Positions 1 through 7,111 of a stretch of 64,000 nucleotides of DNA are shown piece by piece. A model generated the notes under the pieces. It had not been told where the DNA came from. It saw only the letters and a program-made list of their open reading frames with translations, and ran no database searches. The position numbers were made by a program, and so were the translations under genes. This DNA comes from Scatolibacter rhodanostii. GTDB taxonomy: Bacteria; Bacillota; Clostridia; Oscillospirales; Acutalibacteraceae. Where the stretch lies: contig NZ_FZLO01000003.1 of the NCBI RefSeq assembly GCF_900197595.1, positions 124,001-188,000 of the forward strand, written 5' to 3'. Numbering within the stretch: the stretch's first letter is position 1; each line of letters starts with the position of its first letter.

Positions 1-1255
1 AAGGAGTTAAGCTGAAGTTATACAAATCGCCGATTGCACCGTGAGAAGCAGGTGTATTGACCAAAATACGGCAGGTTTTCATGGCAGCAGCATGTTTTTC
101 AATCTTGGCACGTTCTGCTGTGTTGACATACAAACAACCTGTATGTCCTAAGCCGCCGTCTTCAACCAATTGTTCTGCTTTTGCCAAAGCATCATCAAAA
201 TCTTTTGCTTTGTACATAGCAAGTACGGGAGAAAGTTTTTCGTGAGCAAATTCTTCAGACAGCTCAACGCTTTCGACTTCACCAATTAAAATCTTAGCTG
301 CTTCAGGTACTTTTACCCCGGCAAGAGCAGCAATAGTAAAGGCGGATTGACCAACAATCTTAGCATTCAGCGCACCATTGATAATGATGGTCTTACGCAC
401 TTTTTCAGTTTCTTCTTTATTGAGGAAATAACAGCCGCGTTTCTTAAATTCATCTTTAACTGCTTTATAAACACCCTCTAGCACAATAACAGATTGCTCA
501 GAGGCACAAATCATACCATTATCAAATGTCTTAGAATGAATGATTGAGTTGACAGCCATAATCACATCTGCTGTGTCGTCAATAACAACCGGTGTGTTAC
601 CGGCACCAACACCCAGAGCAGGTTTGCCAGAGGAATAAGCGGCACGCACCATACCAGGACCACCTGTTGCCAAAATGGTGTCAGCCTCTGCCATAACGGT
701 ATTTGTCATTTCCAAAGACGGCTCATCAATCCAAGCAATAATATTTTCAGGAGCACCGGCAGCTACAGCGGCTTCTAGCACAACTTTAGCAGCTTCAATG
801 GTAGAATTCTTAGCACGGGGATGTGCACTGATAATGATACCATTGCGGGTTTTTAAAGAAATCAGCGTTTTAAAAATAGCAGTAGAAGTGGGGTTTGTGG
901 TCGGAATAACAGCAGCGATAACACCGATTGGATCTGCAATCTTGGTGATTCCGGCGCTTTCATCGCGTTCAATAATACCACAGGTTTTGGTATCTCTATA
1001 AGCATTGTAAACATATTCGGCGGCATAGTGGTTTTTGATGATTTTGTCTTCCACAATACCCATTCCGGTTTCTGCAACAGCCATTTTAGCAAGCGGAATT
1101 CTCATGCTATTAGCGGCAGTAGAAGCGGCGAAGAATATTTTGTCTACTTGCTCTTGCGTATAGGTCGCAAAAATCTTTTGTGCCTCACGAACTCTGGCAA
1201 TAGCGCTGTGAAGAGTTTCAACACTAGTCACTGGTTCATATGTCTTCTTTTTCAT
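1..1255 (-). CDS. adhE: Bifunctional acetaldehyde-CoA/alcohol dehydrogenase, N-terminal part (cut by window edge)
   Basis: About 418 residues of the acylating aldehyde dehydrogenase half are present; the 3' end runs off the left edge. In AdhE this half reduces acetyl-CoA to acetaldehyde with NADH, and an iron-dependent alcohol dehydrogenase half then makes ethanol. Visible are the block PTTNPTSTAIFKTLI, the segment HPRAKNSTI and the thiolester cysteine in MICASEQS, all close to clostridial AdhE. A stand-alone acetaldehyde dehydrogenase of about 460-490 residues cannot be excluded because the C-terminus is missing. The start is ATG at 1255 behind a GGGTGA site. Two Rex-like palindromes lie upstream, which suggests control by NADH/NAD ratio. 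Confidence 0.9.
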   Translation of the reverse strand, partial: MKKKTYEPVTSVETLHSAIARVREAQKIFATYTQEQVDKIFFAASTAANSMRIPLAKMAVAETGMGIVEDKIIKNHYAAEYVYNAYRDTKTCGIIERDESAGITKIADPIGVIAAVIPTTNPTSTAIFKTLISLKTRNGIIISAHPRAKNSTIEAAKVVLEAAVAAGAPENIIAWIDEPSLEMTNTVMAEADTILATGGPGMVRAAYSSGKPALGVGAGNTPVVIDDTADVIMAVNSIIHSKTFDNGMICASEQSVIVLEGVYKAVKDEFKKRGCYFLNKEETEKVRKTIIINGALNAKIVGQSAFTIAALAGVKVPEAAKILIGEVESVELSEEFAHEKLSPVLAMYKAKDFDDALAKAEQLVEDGGLGHTGCLYVNTAERAKIEKHAAAMKTCRILVNTPASHGAIGDLYNFSLTP

Positions 1256-1310
1256 AAAAATAATCACCCATTCTTTTCTATTTTGCTGTGGTGGATAGTC
1301 GGATAAGGAA

Positions 1311-1354
1311 AAGTTAAAATATTAACATATTTAACTTTGATAATATTTTAACAT
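1311..1354. promoter_or_regulatory. Two Rex-like redox operators upstream of adhE
   Basis: Two palindromes of the form TTAA-N4-TTAA lie 57-99 bp upstream of the adhE start. The distal one, 1337-1354, reads TTGATAATATTTTAACAT and matches 12 of 14 fixed positions of the Rex consensus TTGTTAA-N4-TTAACAA. The proximal one, 1311-1328, has a perfect GTTAA-AATA-TTAAC core and matches 11 of 14. Rex is a known repressor of adhE in clostridia and releases DNA when NADH is high. The sites are seen; Rex binding is inferred, and no rex gene is in this window. Confidence 0.6.
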
Positions 1355-1503
1355 TCTTTTAAGGTTTTGTAAATAGGATGAATCTACAACCAGTCTAAAC
1401 ATGACGTGAATATTTTATGCAATTATACCATATAAATGACAAAGAAGAAAGTCGATTTTTCTGTTTTATAGTACTATCACTTTAAATTTGCTGAAATACA
1501 GAA

Positions 1504-1532
1504 GGTTCCCCATGCCGCAGCGAAGGAGAACC
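1504..1532 (-). terminator. Weak hairpin downstream of bioY
   Basis: GGTTCCCC and GGAGAACC can pair over a 13-nt loop, 42 bp past the bioY stop. There is no proper T-run after it, so it may be a weak terminator or merely a stable 3' end. The rest of 1256-1573 is AT-rich and holds only the Rex-like sites. Confidence 0.3.
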
Positions 1533-1573
1533 AAATGACTGACACTATTCTAATTTTGTTTGATGATTAATCA

Positions 1574-2113
1574 TTAAGCCATTTTTGCTTTTTTCAGTGC
1601 GGCGGTAATTCGATTTCCTAAAAGCCAAGCTACTGCTACTGAAGCTACATCTTTAATAAGATAAGGAACAGATACCAATACAAACGATTCCATCCACGTG
1701 CGCTCTGTTAAAGCCGCAAATTGAATAACTCCCAAGAAGTGACAGATTGCCAACCCTAGAATCGCCAATGCAATAAGTATCACTTTATTTTGTGCACGTT
1801 CTCCCACTCCGCACAAAACGGCTAAGAAAAGGAATCCCCATAAAAAACCACCTGTCGGCCCTGCAAATTGCCCTATTCCTGCGCTAAAGCTTGAAAAAAC
1901 AGGAAGTCCTACTGCACCCATTGCCCAATACAAAATAATGGATACAGCCGATAATTTTGGGCCTAGAATGAATCCACACAGAGCGATGCCAAATGTCTGC
2001 AATGTGGTGGATACCCCCGTAGGCATCGGAAAGCTAATCCACGCACAAATGACCACTATAGCCGTCACCGCTGCTATTTTTGTCATGGTTTGAATATTTT
2101 CTCTCGATTTCAT
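1574..2113 (-). CDS. bioY: BioY family biotin transporter substrate-binding (S) component
   Basis: This 179-residue membrane protein is the biotin-binding S component of an ECF-type importer. It has about six hydrophobic segments and the family features GVSTTLQTFGIALCGFILG near residues 33-51 and the Gly-rich FAGPTGGFLWG near 83-93. The ATG overlaps the birA stop as ATGA, so the two genes are translationally coupled. No energizing module (EcfA/EcfT or BioM/BioN) is nearby, so it probably uses a shared ECF module encoded elsewhere. Because birA is the first gene of the unit, expression is probably fed back by BirA itself. Confidence 0.93.
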   Translation of the reverse strand: MKSRENIQTMTKIAAVTAIVVICAWISFPMPTGVSTTLQTFGIALCGFILGPKLSAVSIILYWAMGAVGLPVFSSFSAGIGQFAGPTGGFLWGFLFLAVLCGVGERAQNKVILIALAILGLAICHFLGVIQFAALTERTWMESFVLVSVPYLIKDVASVAVAWLLGNRITAALKKAKMA

Positions 2114-3123
2114 TGTATTTGCTCCTTTGATTTTTGCAAGATTTTCTTTAATGATTCTTTTTCAATTGATGCCTCACCCGATGAATATTTTTTTATCTCA
2201 CCACTGTCTAACCGCACAATTAATTCTGCTCTATTGCTAATGCCCACCACTATTCCATGTGACTCTTGATTGCCTTGCGTGAATGTAATTTGACAATCGG
2301 TCAAAAGAGAACGACTTTGGTATTCAGACATAAATTCATGTGCTGACAATTTTTGGTACATTCCTATAAATCGAGTCAAAATTTCTGCCGCCAGTTTAGC
2401 TTTGATTCCGTCAGGCGCGTTTTCGTTGAACAAAGCTCCTGCTACATCACGAATTTCTTCCGGAAATCCGCCTTGTGGCAGAGTAACATTAATTCCCATT
2501 CCAAGAACAGCATAATTAACACTTCCGCTCTCAAAATCCATCGAAGCTTCCGTCAAAATTCCGCAAACTTTCTTTCCTTTGACATAGATGTCATTGACCC
2601 ATTTAATCTTGGCTTTGCTGTCTGTTATCGTTTCAATCGCCTGTGCCACAGCAACAGCTGCCGCTACTGTGATAAACAGAGCTTCATCCGGCAAGCACTT
2701 CGGACGTAGAATCACGCTCATGTAAAGACCGCCGCCAGAAGGCGAATAGAAAGAGCGGCCCAGTCTGCCCTTGCCCCCTAGTTGTTCTTCAGCAATTAGT
2801 ACAGTTCCCTCTTTGGCACCATTTTCTGCCAAAGCTTTCAACTCTGTATTGGTAGAACCTACTGATTTCTTAACCTCTATTTTAAAAGGATGAACTTTGG
2901 GCATATGCAACAAAATTGAAGTGGCGGATAATGTTTGTCCTTCTGCACACAATTTATACCCAGCATTGGTCACAGCTTTAATCACAAATCCTTCTTCACG
3001 TAGGTTCTGTACGGCTTTCCATATGCTATTTCGACTGACCCCTAGACTTTGTGCTATTTTCTCACCAGAAACAGCTTGCCCTTTCTGTTTTAGTAAATAA
3101 TCTAATACTTGTGTTTTTACCAT
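2110..3123 (-). CDS. birA: Bifunctional biotin-[acetyl-CoA-carboxylase] ligase / biotin operon repressor
   Basis: The 337-residue protein activates biotin to biotinyl-AMP, transfers it to carboxylase carrier lysines, and in this two-domain form also represses biotin genes. Residues 1-60 are a winged helix-turn-helix (GEKIAQSLGVSRNSIWKAVQ). The ligase core follows with the biotinyl-AMP loop GGKGRLGRSF near 122-131, KWVNDIYV, and a C-terminal SH3-like domain. It overlaps bioY by 4 bp. A palindrome resembling a BirA box overlaps the -35 of its likely promoter, consistent with autoregulation. Confidence 0.95.
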   Translation of the reverse strand: MVKTQVLDYLLKQKGQAVSGEKIAQSLGVSRNSIWKAVQNLREEGFVIKAVTNAGYKLCAEGQTLSATSILLHMPKVHPFKIEVKKSVGSTNTELKALAENGAKEGTVLIAEEQLGGKGRLGRSFYSPSGGGLYMSVILRPKCLPDEALFITVAAAVAVAQAIETITDSKAKIKWVNDIYVKGKKVCGILTEASMDFESGSVNYAVLGMGINVTLPQGGFPEEIRDVAGALFNENAPDGIKAKLAAEILTRFIGMYQKLSAHEFMSEYQSRSLLTDCQITFTQGNQESHGIVVGISNRAELIVRLDSGEIKKYSSGEASIEKESLKKILQKSKEQIQ

Positions 3124-3190
3124 TTACACCATTTCTTCCTCTCTCCTCCATACTTGCCCATTAAGCAAAAATCTCCTTACTCTATTTTCA

Positions 3191-3219
3191 AAAATAACAT
3201 AGCAAAAAAGCATTGTCAA
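3191..3219 (-). promoter_or_regulatory. Promoter of birA-bioY
   Basis: On the minus strand TTGACA (3219-3214) and TATTTT (3196-3191) are separated by 17 bp, about 70 bp before the birA ATG. The -35 lies inside one arm of the palindrome at 3204-3251, so a protein bound there could block transcription. Confidence 0.5.
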
Positions 3220-3251
3220 CCCAAATTTGTATTTCAGGTGACAATGCTTTT
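3204..3251 (-). terminator. Terminator of the redox cassette, also resembling a BirA operator
   Basis: Arms AAAAGCATTGTCA and TGACAATGCTTTT pair almost perfectly around a loop of about 20 nt, and the minus-strand copy ends in six T, as a rho-independent terminator for the upstream polyferredoxin gene should. The arm sequence TTGTCAACC with a 15-bp spacer and GGTGACAA also resembles the Firmicute BirA box TTGTTAACC-N15-GGTTAACAA. Both roles could hold. Confidence 0.65.
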
Positions 3252-3262
3252 AACTTTGCTAT

Positions 3263-4186
3263 TCAATTTTTCGCTTTTATATCCGAAATTCTTCTCTTAT
3301 CTAAGCTTTTTTCTTTGCTGCCAAACTGAAATCCAGAGGTTATCGCTCCCGTTGGACAAACCGTTTTACAGACACCGCAGCGCACACATTCTCCATGATT
3401 GCACTGCTTGACGGGATCAATGTTCATCGGACATTCCCGCTCACATTTTCCACAGCTAATACATGTTGTTTTAGAGACCGTATAGTGGTATGCCGATATT
3501 TTATTGAATAAGGCATAAATTGTACCGAGCGGACAAATGTACTTGCAAAACGGACGATAGATTATAATAGAAAGCAAAATGGTGACGATGAGAATAACAA
3601 GCTTCCAAGTAAACAGAAATCCTACTGCGCTCTGCAAGCTGGGATTGCTACTGACTAGCGGAATACCGCCCTCTAACATACCCGCAGGGCAAATCCATTT
3701 GCAAAAGGCCGGTGAACCTCCGCCGATGGCATCCACAACAAACATGGGTATCAATAAAACGAATACAAGCAAGATAAAATACTTCAACAATCTTAAACTC
3801 TTATCCCCTCTAAAAGTCTTAATCTTCTTGGGGAATGGAATTTTGTGCAGTAAATCCTGTACAAAACCAAATGGGCAAAGAAAACCGCAGACAAAGCGAC
3901 CTAGCAGTGAACCAACAAGCAAGAAAAAACCCATGAGATAAAAAGAAAGTTGATATTCAAAACTGCCCACAACCGCTTGCAGCGAACCAATGGGACAAGA
4001 GCCGAGCGCACCGGGACAAGAATAACAATTTAGCCCCGGCACACACAAACTCTTTAGCTTTCCATTATAAATTTTCCCTGTAAAAAAACCGCTGATATTG
4101 GCATTTGTTAAGAACGCCCACCCTGCTTGTATGCCATTTCTTCGGCTGAACAACTTTGCTAGTTGATTCTTTTTAGCCAATGCCAA
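3263..4186 (-). CDS. NapH/MauN-type membrane polyferredoxin (4Fe-4S binding)
   Basis: This 307-residue integral membrane iron-sulfur protein probably passes electrons at the cytoplasmic membrane. There are about five hydrophobic segments with paired motifs CGFLCPFG (100-107), FCKWICPAG (161-169) and FCKYICPLG (213-221). Two 4Fe-4S clusters follow: CISCGKCEREC (242-252), then C267, C270, C273 and C277. An extra N-terminal cysteine group lies at C54, C57 and C64. It overlaps the CXXC gene upstream by 14 bp. With a TlpA thioredoxin in the same unit, an electron path to an extracytoplasmic dithiol is a reasonable inference; the actual partner is unknown. Confidence 0.85.
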   Translation of the reverse strand: MALAKKNQLAKLFSRRNGIQAGWAFLTNANISGFFTGKIYNGKLKSLCVPGLNCYSCPGALGSCPIGSLQAVVGSFEYQLSFYLMGFFLLVGSLLGRFVCGFLCPFGFVQDLLHKIPFPKKIKTFRGDKSLRLLKYFILLVFVLLIPMFVVDAIGGGSPAFCKWICPAGMLEGGIPLVSSNPSLQSAVGFLFTWKLVILIVTILLSIIIYRPFCKYICPLGTIYALFNKISAYHYTVSKTTCISCGKCERECPMNIDPVKQCNHGECVRCGVCKTVCPTGAITSGFQFGSKEKSLDKRRISDIKAKN

Positions 4187-4337
4187 TACACTCCAAACAA
4201 ATATAGATTGCTTTCATTAAAACGGTCTTAACTTCGCCTCTGCTTGCTCCTATAAAAATAAAGACAACACCCAACAAAATGAGAATCCAACGTACCCATG
4301 CGTAGTTAAGTTTCCATTGCTTCCAATACTTTGTCAA
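4173..4337 (-). CDS. CD1871A-type CXXC-motif small membrane protein
   Basis: A 54-residue protein with one membrane segment (WILILLGVVFIFIGA), the signature RGEV and a C-terminal ICLECIGIG containing a CXXC pair. I recognise this as the small CXXC family named after C. difficile CD1871A, which commonly sits beside TlpA and polyferredoxin genes. I place the start at TTG 4337, 6 nt after a GGAGTG site inside the tlpA 3' end, giving a 32-bp overlap with tlpA. An upstream in-frame GTG at 4346 has no ribosome site. It also overlaps the polyferredoxin by 14 bp, so all three genes are probably coupled. Confidence 0.7.
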   Translation of the reverse strand: MTKYWKQWKLNYAWVRWILILLGVVFIFIGASRGEVKTVLMKAIYICLECIGIG

Positions 4338-4923
4338 TGATTTCACTCCATTTTGCAAAGTCATTTGCTGACTGTACCACATACAGTAGCTCCCCTTTGT
4401 CGTTCACAAACAATGTTGTCGGGAAAGCCTGCACTCTCGGCAGAATTTCAGTCATCAAGGTTTCATCTGGCAAAACGACCGTATAATCTGCCCCAGCTGT
4501 TTCTAGGAGCGTCTTGGCATTCTCTATAATTTTGTCGTCTTTTTTGCCTTCTTGGTCAACACCATCATGCAGCAAACCAATCAATTGCACATGTTTATCA
4601 GGATAGGATTCCGTGATCTGCTGTAACTCGGGCAACTCACTGATACAAGGCGGACACCATGTTGCCCAAATATTAATAATAGTCAAATCTGATTCAGCAA
4701 ATATTTCGCTGCTAACCGATTGGTCATTTAGGTCTGTGGTGTCAAAACTGACAACCAGGGGTTCCTCTTCTACCTTTGCAGAAGAATTGCTTTGCTCAGA
4801 AGCAGACGACTTTTGCACTGCTGCCGATGAAGATGGAGTTTCTTTGCTTTGGCAAGCGGTGAAAATACCTAAAGACAGCAACGAAGTGAGAATCAACGCA
4901 ACCGCTTTCATCTTTGTTTTCAT
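4306..4923 (-). CDS. TlpA-family thioredoxin-like lipoprotein
   Basis: The 205-residue protein is a membrane-anchored extracytoplasmic thiol-disulfide oxidoreductase. It has a type II signal peptide with the lipobox ending at C24 (LGIFTAC), a Ser-rich linker (31-52), and a thioredoxin fold with active site WATWCPPC (C90, C93) and the cis-Pro segment VQAFPTTLF. The start at ATG 4923 has a GAGAGGAT site 6 nt upstream; more upstream in-frame codons lack one. It is preceded by the ArsR-type regulator 60 bp away and followed by the overlapping CXXC protein. Its target proteins cannot be read from the sequence. Confidence 0.88.
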   Translation of the reverse strand: MKTKMKAVALILTSLLSLGIFTACQSKETPSSSAAVQKSSASEQSNSSAKVEEEPLVVSFDTTDLNDQSVSSEIFAESDLTIINIWATWCPPCISELPELQQITESYPDKHVQLIGLLHDGVDQEGKKDDKIIENAKTLLETAGADYTVVLPDETLMTEILPRVQAFPTTLFVNDKGELLYVVQSANDFAKWSEIIDKVLEAMET

Positions 4924-4983
4924 AATCACTATCCTCTCTACAATCATAGAAATCAACTGTTTAAGGCCATGTTAAAATCATTT

Positions 4984-5298
4984 TTAAATGCCCATATCAT
5001 CTGGCTCATCGGGATAACGGTCACAATAATATTTGCGTAAAACATTAATAACTTCTGCAATTTTTTCATCCGCTATAAAATAAGTGACTTTTTGTCCTGA
5101 CTTTGAAGAATCCAAGATACCATGTGCTTTGAGAATACTTAAATGCTGCGAAAGAGCTGATTGCGTAATTCCCGGAAGATGTTCAGCTATTTCGCTCACG
5201 GTAAGCGGTGTATCCATCAATACACAAAAGGTAATAAGACGATTTTCATTTGCCAACACTTTCAATATTTCTGCCATTCTTTTGGCTTTATTTGCCAT
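4984..5298 (-). CDS. ArsR/SmtB-family regulator, possible persulfide/thiol sensor
   Basis: The 104-residue winged helix regulator has recognition helix TQSALSQHLSILKAHG (45-60) and wing GQKVTYFI. It lacks the ELCVCD metal site of ArsR/CadC. It does carry exactly two cysteines, C25 in RLITFC and C92 in KYYC, 67 residues apart. That placement (helix alpha-2 RLxxxC and alpha-5) matches what is known for SqrR/BigR/YgaV-type regulators, which sense persulfides by linking the two cysteines. It heads the redox cassette and has a strong palindrome over its own promoter, so it likely autorepresses the unit. Family membership is clear; the sensing mode is inference. Confidence 0.85.
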   Translation of the reverse strand: MANKAKRMAEILKVLANENRLITFCVLMDTPLTVSEIAEHLPGITQSALSQHLSILKAHGILDSSKSGQKVTYFIADEKIAEVINVLRKYYCDRYPDEPDDMGI

Positions 5299-5335
5299 AG
5301 TTTCACCCCTGTTCTCTGCTTTGAGGTTTATAACC

Positions 5336-5369
5336 TGTTAATATATTAGAATTTTCTAAAATATTAACA
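5336..5369. promoter_or_regulatory. Near-perfect 15-bp inverted repeat, operator of the ArsR-type regulator
   Basis: Left arm TGTTAATATATTAGA (5336-5350) and right arm TCTAAAATATTAACA (5355-5369) match as inverted repeats at 14 of 15 positions around 4 bp. The centre TTAGAA-TT-TTCTAA is itself symmetric. It covers the -10 of the cassette promoter, as expected for an autorepressor site. Confidence 0.75.
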
Positions 5370-5389
5370 TATATTATGTGTCTCGTCAA
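5361..5389 (-). promoter_or_regulatory. Promoter of the arsR-tlpA redox cassette
   Basis: On the minus strand TTGACG (5389-5384) and TAATAT (5366-5361) are 17 bp apart, 63 bp before the regulator start. The -10 lies within the right arm of the palindrome. Confidence 0.6.
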
Positions 5390-5452
5390 GAAAAATATTC
5401 TTTCTCCGCCTTTTAGTTTGCTTTTTGCATTGAACTAAATTTACCATAAATA

Positions 5453-5483
5453 AAAAAGACTTGCACAAAGCGCAAATCTTTTT
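5453..5483 (-). terminator. Rho-independent terminator after nrdR
   Basis: AAAAAGACTTGC pairs with GCAAATCTTTTT with one mismatch and a short loop. On the minus strand it ends in a T-run just past the nrdR stop, separating nrdR from the redox cassette. Confidence 0.6.
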
Positions 5484-5489
5484 CCGTTT

Positions 5490-5963
5490 TTATTCATTTT
5501 CAGAATCTTGCTTTTTATTGATTAACTTGCTCAATTCTTCCATAAAGCTGTTGATATCTTTAAACTGGCGATAGACCGAAGCAAAACGAACATAGGCAAC
5601 TTCATCTAACTCTTGCAGCTTCTCCATCGCATAAATTCCGATTTTCTGCGAAGAAACTTCTCTGTCCAACGAGTTTTGAAGCGTATTTTCAATTTCATCT
5701 ACCAATTTTTCTAGCATATCAATTGAGACCGGTCTTTTTTCACAGGCACGAAGCAAACCGCCTAGCAGTTTATTGCGGTCAAAGGTTTCTCTCGACTTAT
5801 CCTTTTTAATGACAACAATCGGTACATTTTCAATGATTTCATAGGTCGTAAATCGCTTGGCACATTTCAAGCATTCTCTCCGGCGACGAATGCGTTCGCC
5901 CTCATCAGTCGGGCGGGAATCAATTACCTTGCTTTCGCTGTAGTTGCAATAAGGGCATTTCAA
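5490..5963 (-). CDS. nrdR: Transcriptional repressor NrdR
   Basis: This 157-residue regulator represses ribonucleotide reductase genes in response to ATP/dATP. The N-terminal zinc ribbon has CPYC (3-6) and CLKC with the family stretch [19 protein letters not shown]; an ATP-cone domain follows (about 49-139). I set the start at TTG 5963 because GGAGG (5976-5972) lies 8 nt upstream and the resulting LKCPYC N-terminus matches other NrdR proteins, which begin MKCPYC. A longer reading from TTG 5978 would start inside that ribosome site. It is monocistronic, with its own promoter and terminator. No nrd genes are in the window. Confidence 0.95.
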   Translation of the reverse strand: MKCPYCNYSESKVIDSRPTDEGERIRRRRECLKCAKRFTTYEIIENVPIVVIKKDKSRETFDRNKLLGGLLRACEKRPVSIDMLEKLVDEIENTLQNSLDREVSSQKIGIYAMEKLQELDEVAYVRFASVYRQFKDINSFMEELSKLINKKQDSENE

Positions 5964-5999
5964 TGGTACGACCTCCAAACTTTATCTGTTTTTACGACA

Positions 6000-6028
6000 A
6001 TTATACTTGTTTTTTCGAAAAAAATCAA
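6000..6028 (-). promoter_or_regulatory. Promoter of nrdR
   Basis: On the minus strand TTGATT (6028-6023) and TATAAT (6005-6000) are 17 bp apart. Most of the spacer is the perfect 14-bp palindrome TTTTTTCGAAAAAA (6010-6023), which could be an intrinsic bend or an operator. It does not resemble the known NrdR box. Confidence 0.65.
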
Positions 6029-6105
6029 GCTTTATGCGATTTTTAGCCTCTTTGCCCTATAGAAGATATCGCCGTTTAGTTAAAACGTTGCCTTCCCGTT
6101 TAGAA

Positions 6106-6933
6106 TCAGACAAATTGCAGCATTTTTTGACGACTTTCAGCAAGCACTTGTATATCATCATAACTGTTGCTATACACCTCTGTCACCAGTTTACCTGTGT
6201 AGCCTATGTCATTTAATAAGGCAAAAAGTTTGCCAAAATCATAGTCACCAATCCCGGGTACAAGACAGGGAAAATCCCCTTTGCTATCACTGATATGCAC
6301 ATGACAAAGCTTTTCTCCCATCGCCTTTACCATCTCTTCAATTGGCACTCCAGACAGTCGGCACTGCTTAATATCCATAACAAAAGCGCAGTCCTCTTGC
6401 AGATAGTCTTTCATACTACGAATAAAGTCGGGACTTTCGCTTTTATGTGCTGTCACATTTTCCTGAATCGGATACGCTCCAATATCACGGCCGGCACGAT
6501 ACAACCGACTGAAGGTTTCCCAATATCCTTTATCAGCCGCAATTGCATTAAAACCGCTTTTATTCGGAACATGACTGCCCGCATGGCGACCATGAACCCC
6601 ATGTATGACAACATATTTTGCGCCTAAGTGGGCTGCTGCTTCCATAAAGCTTTTATAAATCTCTATTCCCTCTTCTGTACGGCGGTCATAGTTACCGAAC
6701 AACAGCATAGTTTCCATCGGCGAAGTATAGGGATGAACCGAAGTAAAAATGGCACCGTAGTGATCCGCTCTTTTCTTTAGTTCTTTCATAAAATCAGGAG
6801 AAAATTCCTGTTGCGCGTTGACGAATACTTCAAATACACGAAACCCCATTTCTAAAAGGGTTTGCAGTGCTTCTTCCGTGTGCATGGGATATAGGGAGGC
6901 TGTGCTAATACCCAGGTCGTTTTTTGTAATCAT
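6106..6933 (-). CDS. Sugar phosphate isomerase/epimerase (AP endonuclease 2-like TIM barrel)
   Basis: A 275-residue xylose-isomerase-like TIM barrel. Metal-ligand type positions are visible: the glutamate in PIQENVTAH, the aspartate in FVMDIKQC, HVHISDSKG and the late VTEVYSN. This family covers sugar epimerases, isomerases and endonuclease IV-like enzymes, and the substrate cannot be named. Start ATG 6933 follows GGAGGG by 5 nt; the upstream ATG at 6945 overlaps that site and is unlikely. It stands alone between nrdR and the divergent ABC-F gene. It is a different subfamily from the second barrel at 10772-11644. Confidence 0.8.
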   Translation of the reverse strand: MITKNDLGISTASLYPMHTEEALQTLLEMGFRVFEVFVNAQQEFSPDFMKELKKRADHYGAIFTSVHPYTSPMETMLLFGNYDRRTEEGIEIYKSFMEAAAHLGAKYVVIHGVHGRHAGSHVPNKSGFNAIAADKGYWETFSRLYRAGRDIGAYPIQENVTAHKSESPDFIRSMKDYLQEDCAFVMDIKQCRLSGVPIEEMVKAMGEKLCHVHISDSKGDFPCLVPGIGDYDFGKLFALLNDIGYTGKLVTEVYSNSYDDIQVLAESRQKMLQFV

Positions 6934-7039
6934 AGAACCCTCCATTAAAAATCTGTTATGATATTTCGTTTTTATTATATTCCCTTTTGAGGTTCAATTC
7001 AACTAACTATCACATCTATTTTACAGTTTTGGCTTGCAG

Positions 7040-7068
7040 TTGCGAAATTTAAATTTATCCTATATAAT
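7040..7068 (+). promoter_or_regulatory. Promoter of the ABC-F gene
   Basis: TTGCGA (7040-7045) and TATAAT (7063-7068) with a 17-bp spacer, 44 bp before the ABC-F ATG. Confidence 0.6.
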
Positions 7069-7111
7069 AGAAAGTTGAAATCACGAACAACTCGAAGATC
7101 AGGAGATATAA

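Noticed and set aside
675-1306. Open frames on both strands inside and before adhE
   Set aside because: They are antisense or out of frame to a continuous, well conserved AdhE reading, and they lack ribosome sites.
3109-3411. Plus-strand open frame of about 100 codons
   Set aside because: It crosses the birA promoter, the terminator and the end of the polyferredoxin gene; the translation has no recognisable features.
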